DNA from: an uncultured Bacteroidales bacterium
GTDB lineage: Bacteria > Bacteroidota > Bacteroidia > Bacteroidales > Paludibacteraceae
Direction: 5' to 3'
Assembly (NCBI GenBank): GCA_903929065.1
Contig: CAIYTJ010000187.1
Location: 1 to 5,713 of the forward strand
Length of the DNA stretch: 5,713 nucleotides
Shown here in pieces: positions 5,443 to 5,713 of the stretch. Under the pieces are notes generated by a model. That model was given only the letters and a program-made list of their open reading frames with translations. It did no database searches and was not told the origin of the DNA. The number at the start of each line of letters is the position of its first letter. Positions within the stretch are counted from its first letter, which is position 1. Both the position numbers and the translations under genes were made by a program.

Positions 5443-5713
5443 TTATATGCTGTCATAAAAATTTACATAATCATCTGCATAATCTTCGTTAAATTTATAG
5501 GGCAGAAATTTTATTTTTTTAGATGCAATGTAATCTAAAACATCCTTATTTACAACTTCACTTGACTGTATAACAGCATCTGAATAATCAATTGCCAGTT
5601 TTGAAAGTGCCACAAAATCGATAATTTTATCTTTCACCTGAACAACATGACGCTTTTCAATTCCTTCGAGTAACAGTCGTTCAGAAAATAAGCTCCGGAA
5701 TGGTTTTTTAAAC
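5443..5713 (-). CDS. Glycogen/starch synthase (one-domain, GT5 N-terminal type), C-terminal 90 residues only
   Basis: The frame is open from the right edge to a TAA at 5445-5443, so only the C-terminal end of the gene is in the window. The start is outside it, and the GTG at 5637 is an internal valine. The visible part contains FKKPFRSLFSERLLLEGI, DFVALSKLAIDYSDAVIQSS, DVLDYIASKK and a terminal NFYDSI. I recognise this as the end of the Bacteroidota glycogen/starch synthase-like protein of about 270 residues, in which the KLAIDYSD segment belongs to the GT5 catalytic N-terminal domain. Classical GlgA transfers glucose from ADP-glucose to glycogen and continues for about 200 more residues with a second Rossmann domain. 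Here the protein stops right after the first domain. In related genomes this gene is found near panC/panD, which would lie to the right. Its enzymatic activity is uncertain, since half of the normal active-site cleft is missing. Confidence 0.85.
   Translation of the reverse strand, partial: FKKPFRSLFSERLLLEGIEKRHVVQVKDKIIDFVALSKLAIDYSDAVIQSSEVVNKDVLDYIASKKIKFLPYKFNEDYADDYVNFYDSI

Noticed and set aside
1..5713. CRISPR array, insertion sequence, tRNA, rRNA or phage element
   Set aside because: No spaced direct repeats, transposase-like coding, terminal inverted repeats or tRNA-like cloverleaf were seen on either strand.

Overview
The window looks like Bacteroidota (probably order Bacteroidales) chromosome. 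Three observations support this. The promoters match the Bacteroidota -33/-7 consensus (TTG ... TAnnTTTG) rather than TTGACA/TATAAT. Leaders before start codons are A/U-rich and lack a Shine-Dalgarno sequence. The gene content is typical: a C-terminally extended ribosomal protein S16, an HU-CCDC81-type plus SPOR membrane protein, a DUF4270 lipoprotein, and a one-domain glycogen/starch synthase beside it.

Layout, left to right. 1-619 (minus) is the N-terminal 206 residues of a very AT-rich multi-pass membrane protein that runs off the left edge. It resembles O-antigen/oligosaccharide polymerases (Wzy type) and may mark the border of a surface-polysaccharide or otherwise variable region. 708-998 (minus) is a small MTH1187-type thiamine-binding protein. 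1155-1730 (minus) is rpsP, with its own promoter upstream and a strong intrinsic terminator downstream. 1867-2766 (minus) is the HU-like/SPOR membrane protein. A promoter region of about 115 bp separates it from the divergent rfbB/rmlB (2882-3940, plus), which makes the dTDP-4-keto-6-deoxyglucose precursor of dTDP-rhamnose and related sugars. 3958-3995 is a bidirectional terminator between the convergent rfbB and DUF4270 genes. 4015-5382 (minus) is the DUF4270 lipoprotein, and 5443-5713 (minus) is the C-terminal end of the glycogen/starch synthase, which extends past the right edge. No promoter is visible in the 60 bp between these two, so they are probably co-transcribed.

The genes do not form one pathway. 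Most are core or conserved Bacteroidota genes in short transcription units. The loose common theme is the cell surface and sugars: RmlB, the putative polymerase, the SPOR protein and the outer-membrane-type lipoprotein. I see no CRISPR array, insertion sequence, tRNA, rRNA or riboswitch, and no convincing novel system. The most useful points are the unlisted partial membrane gene at the left edge, two start-site corrections that follow from promoter positions, and the one-domain synthase/DUF4270 pairing.
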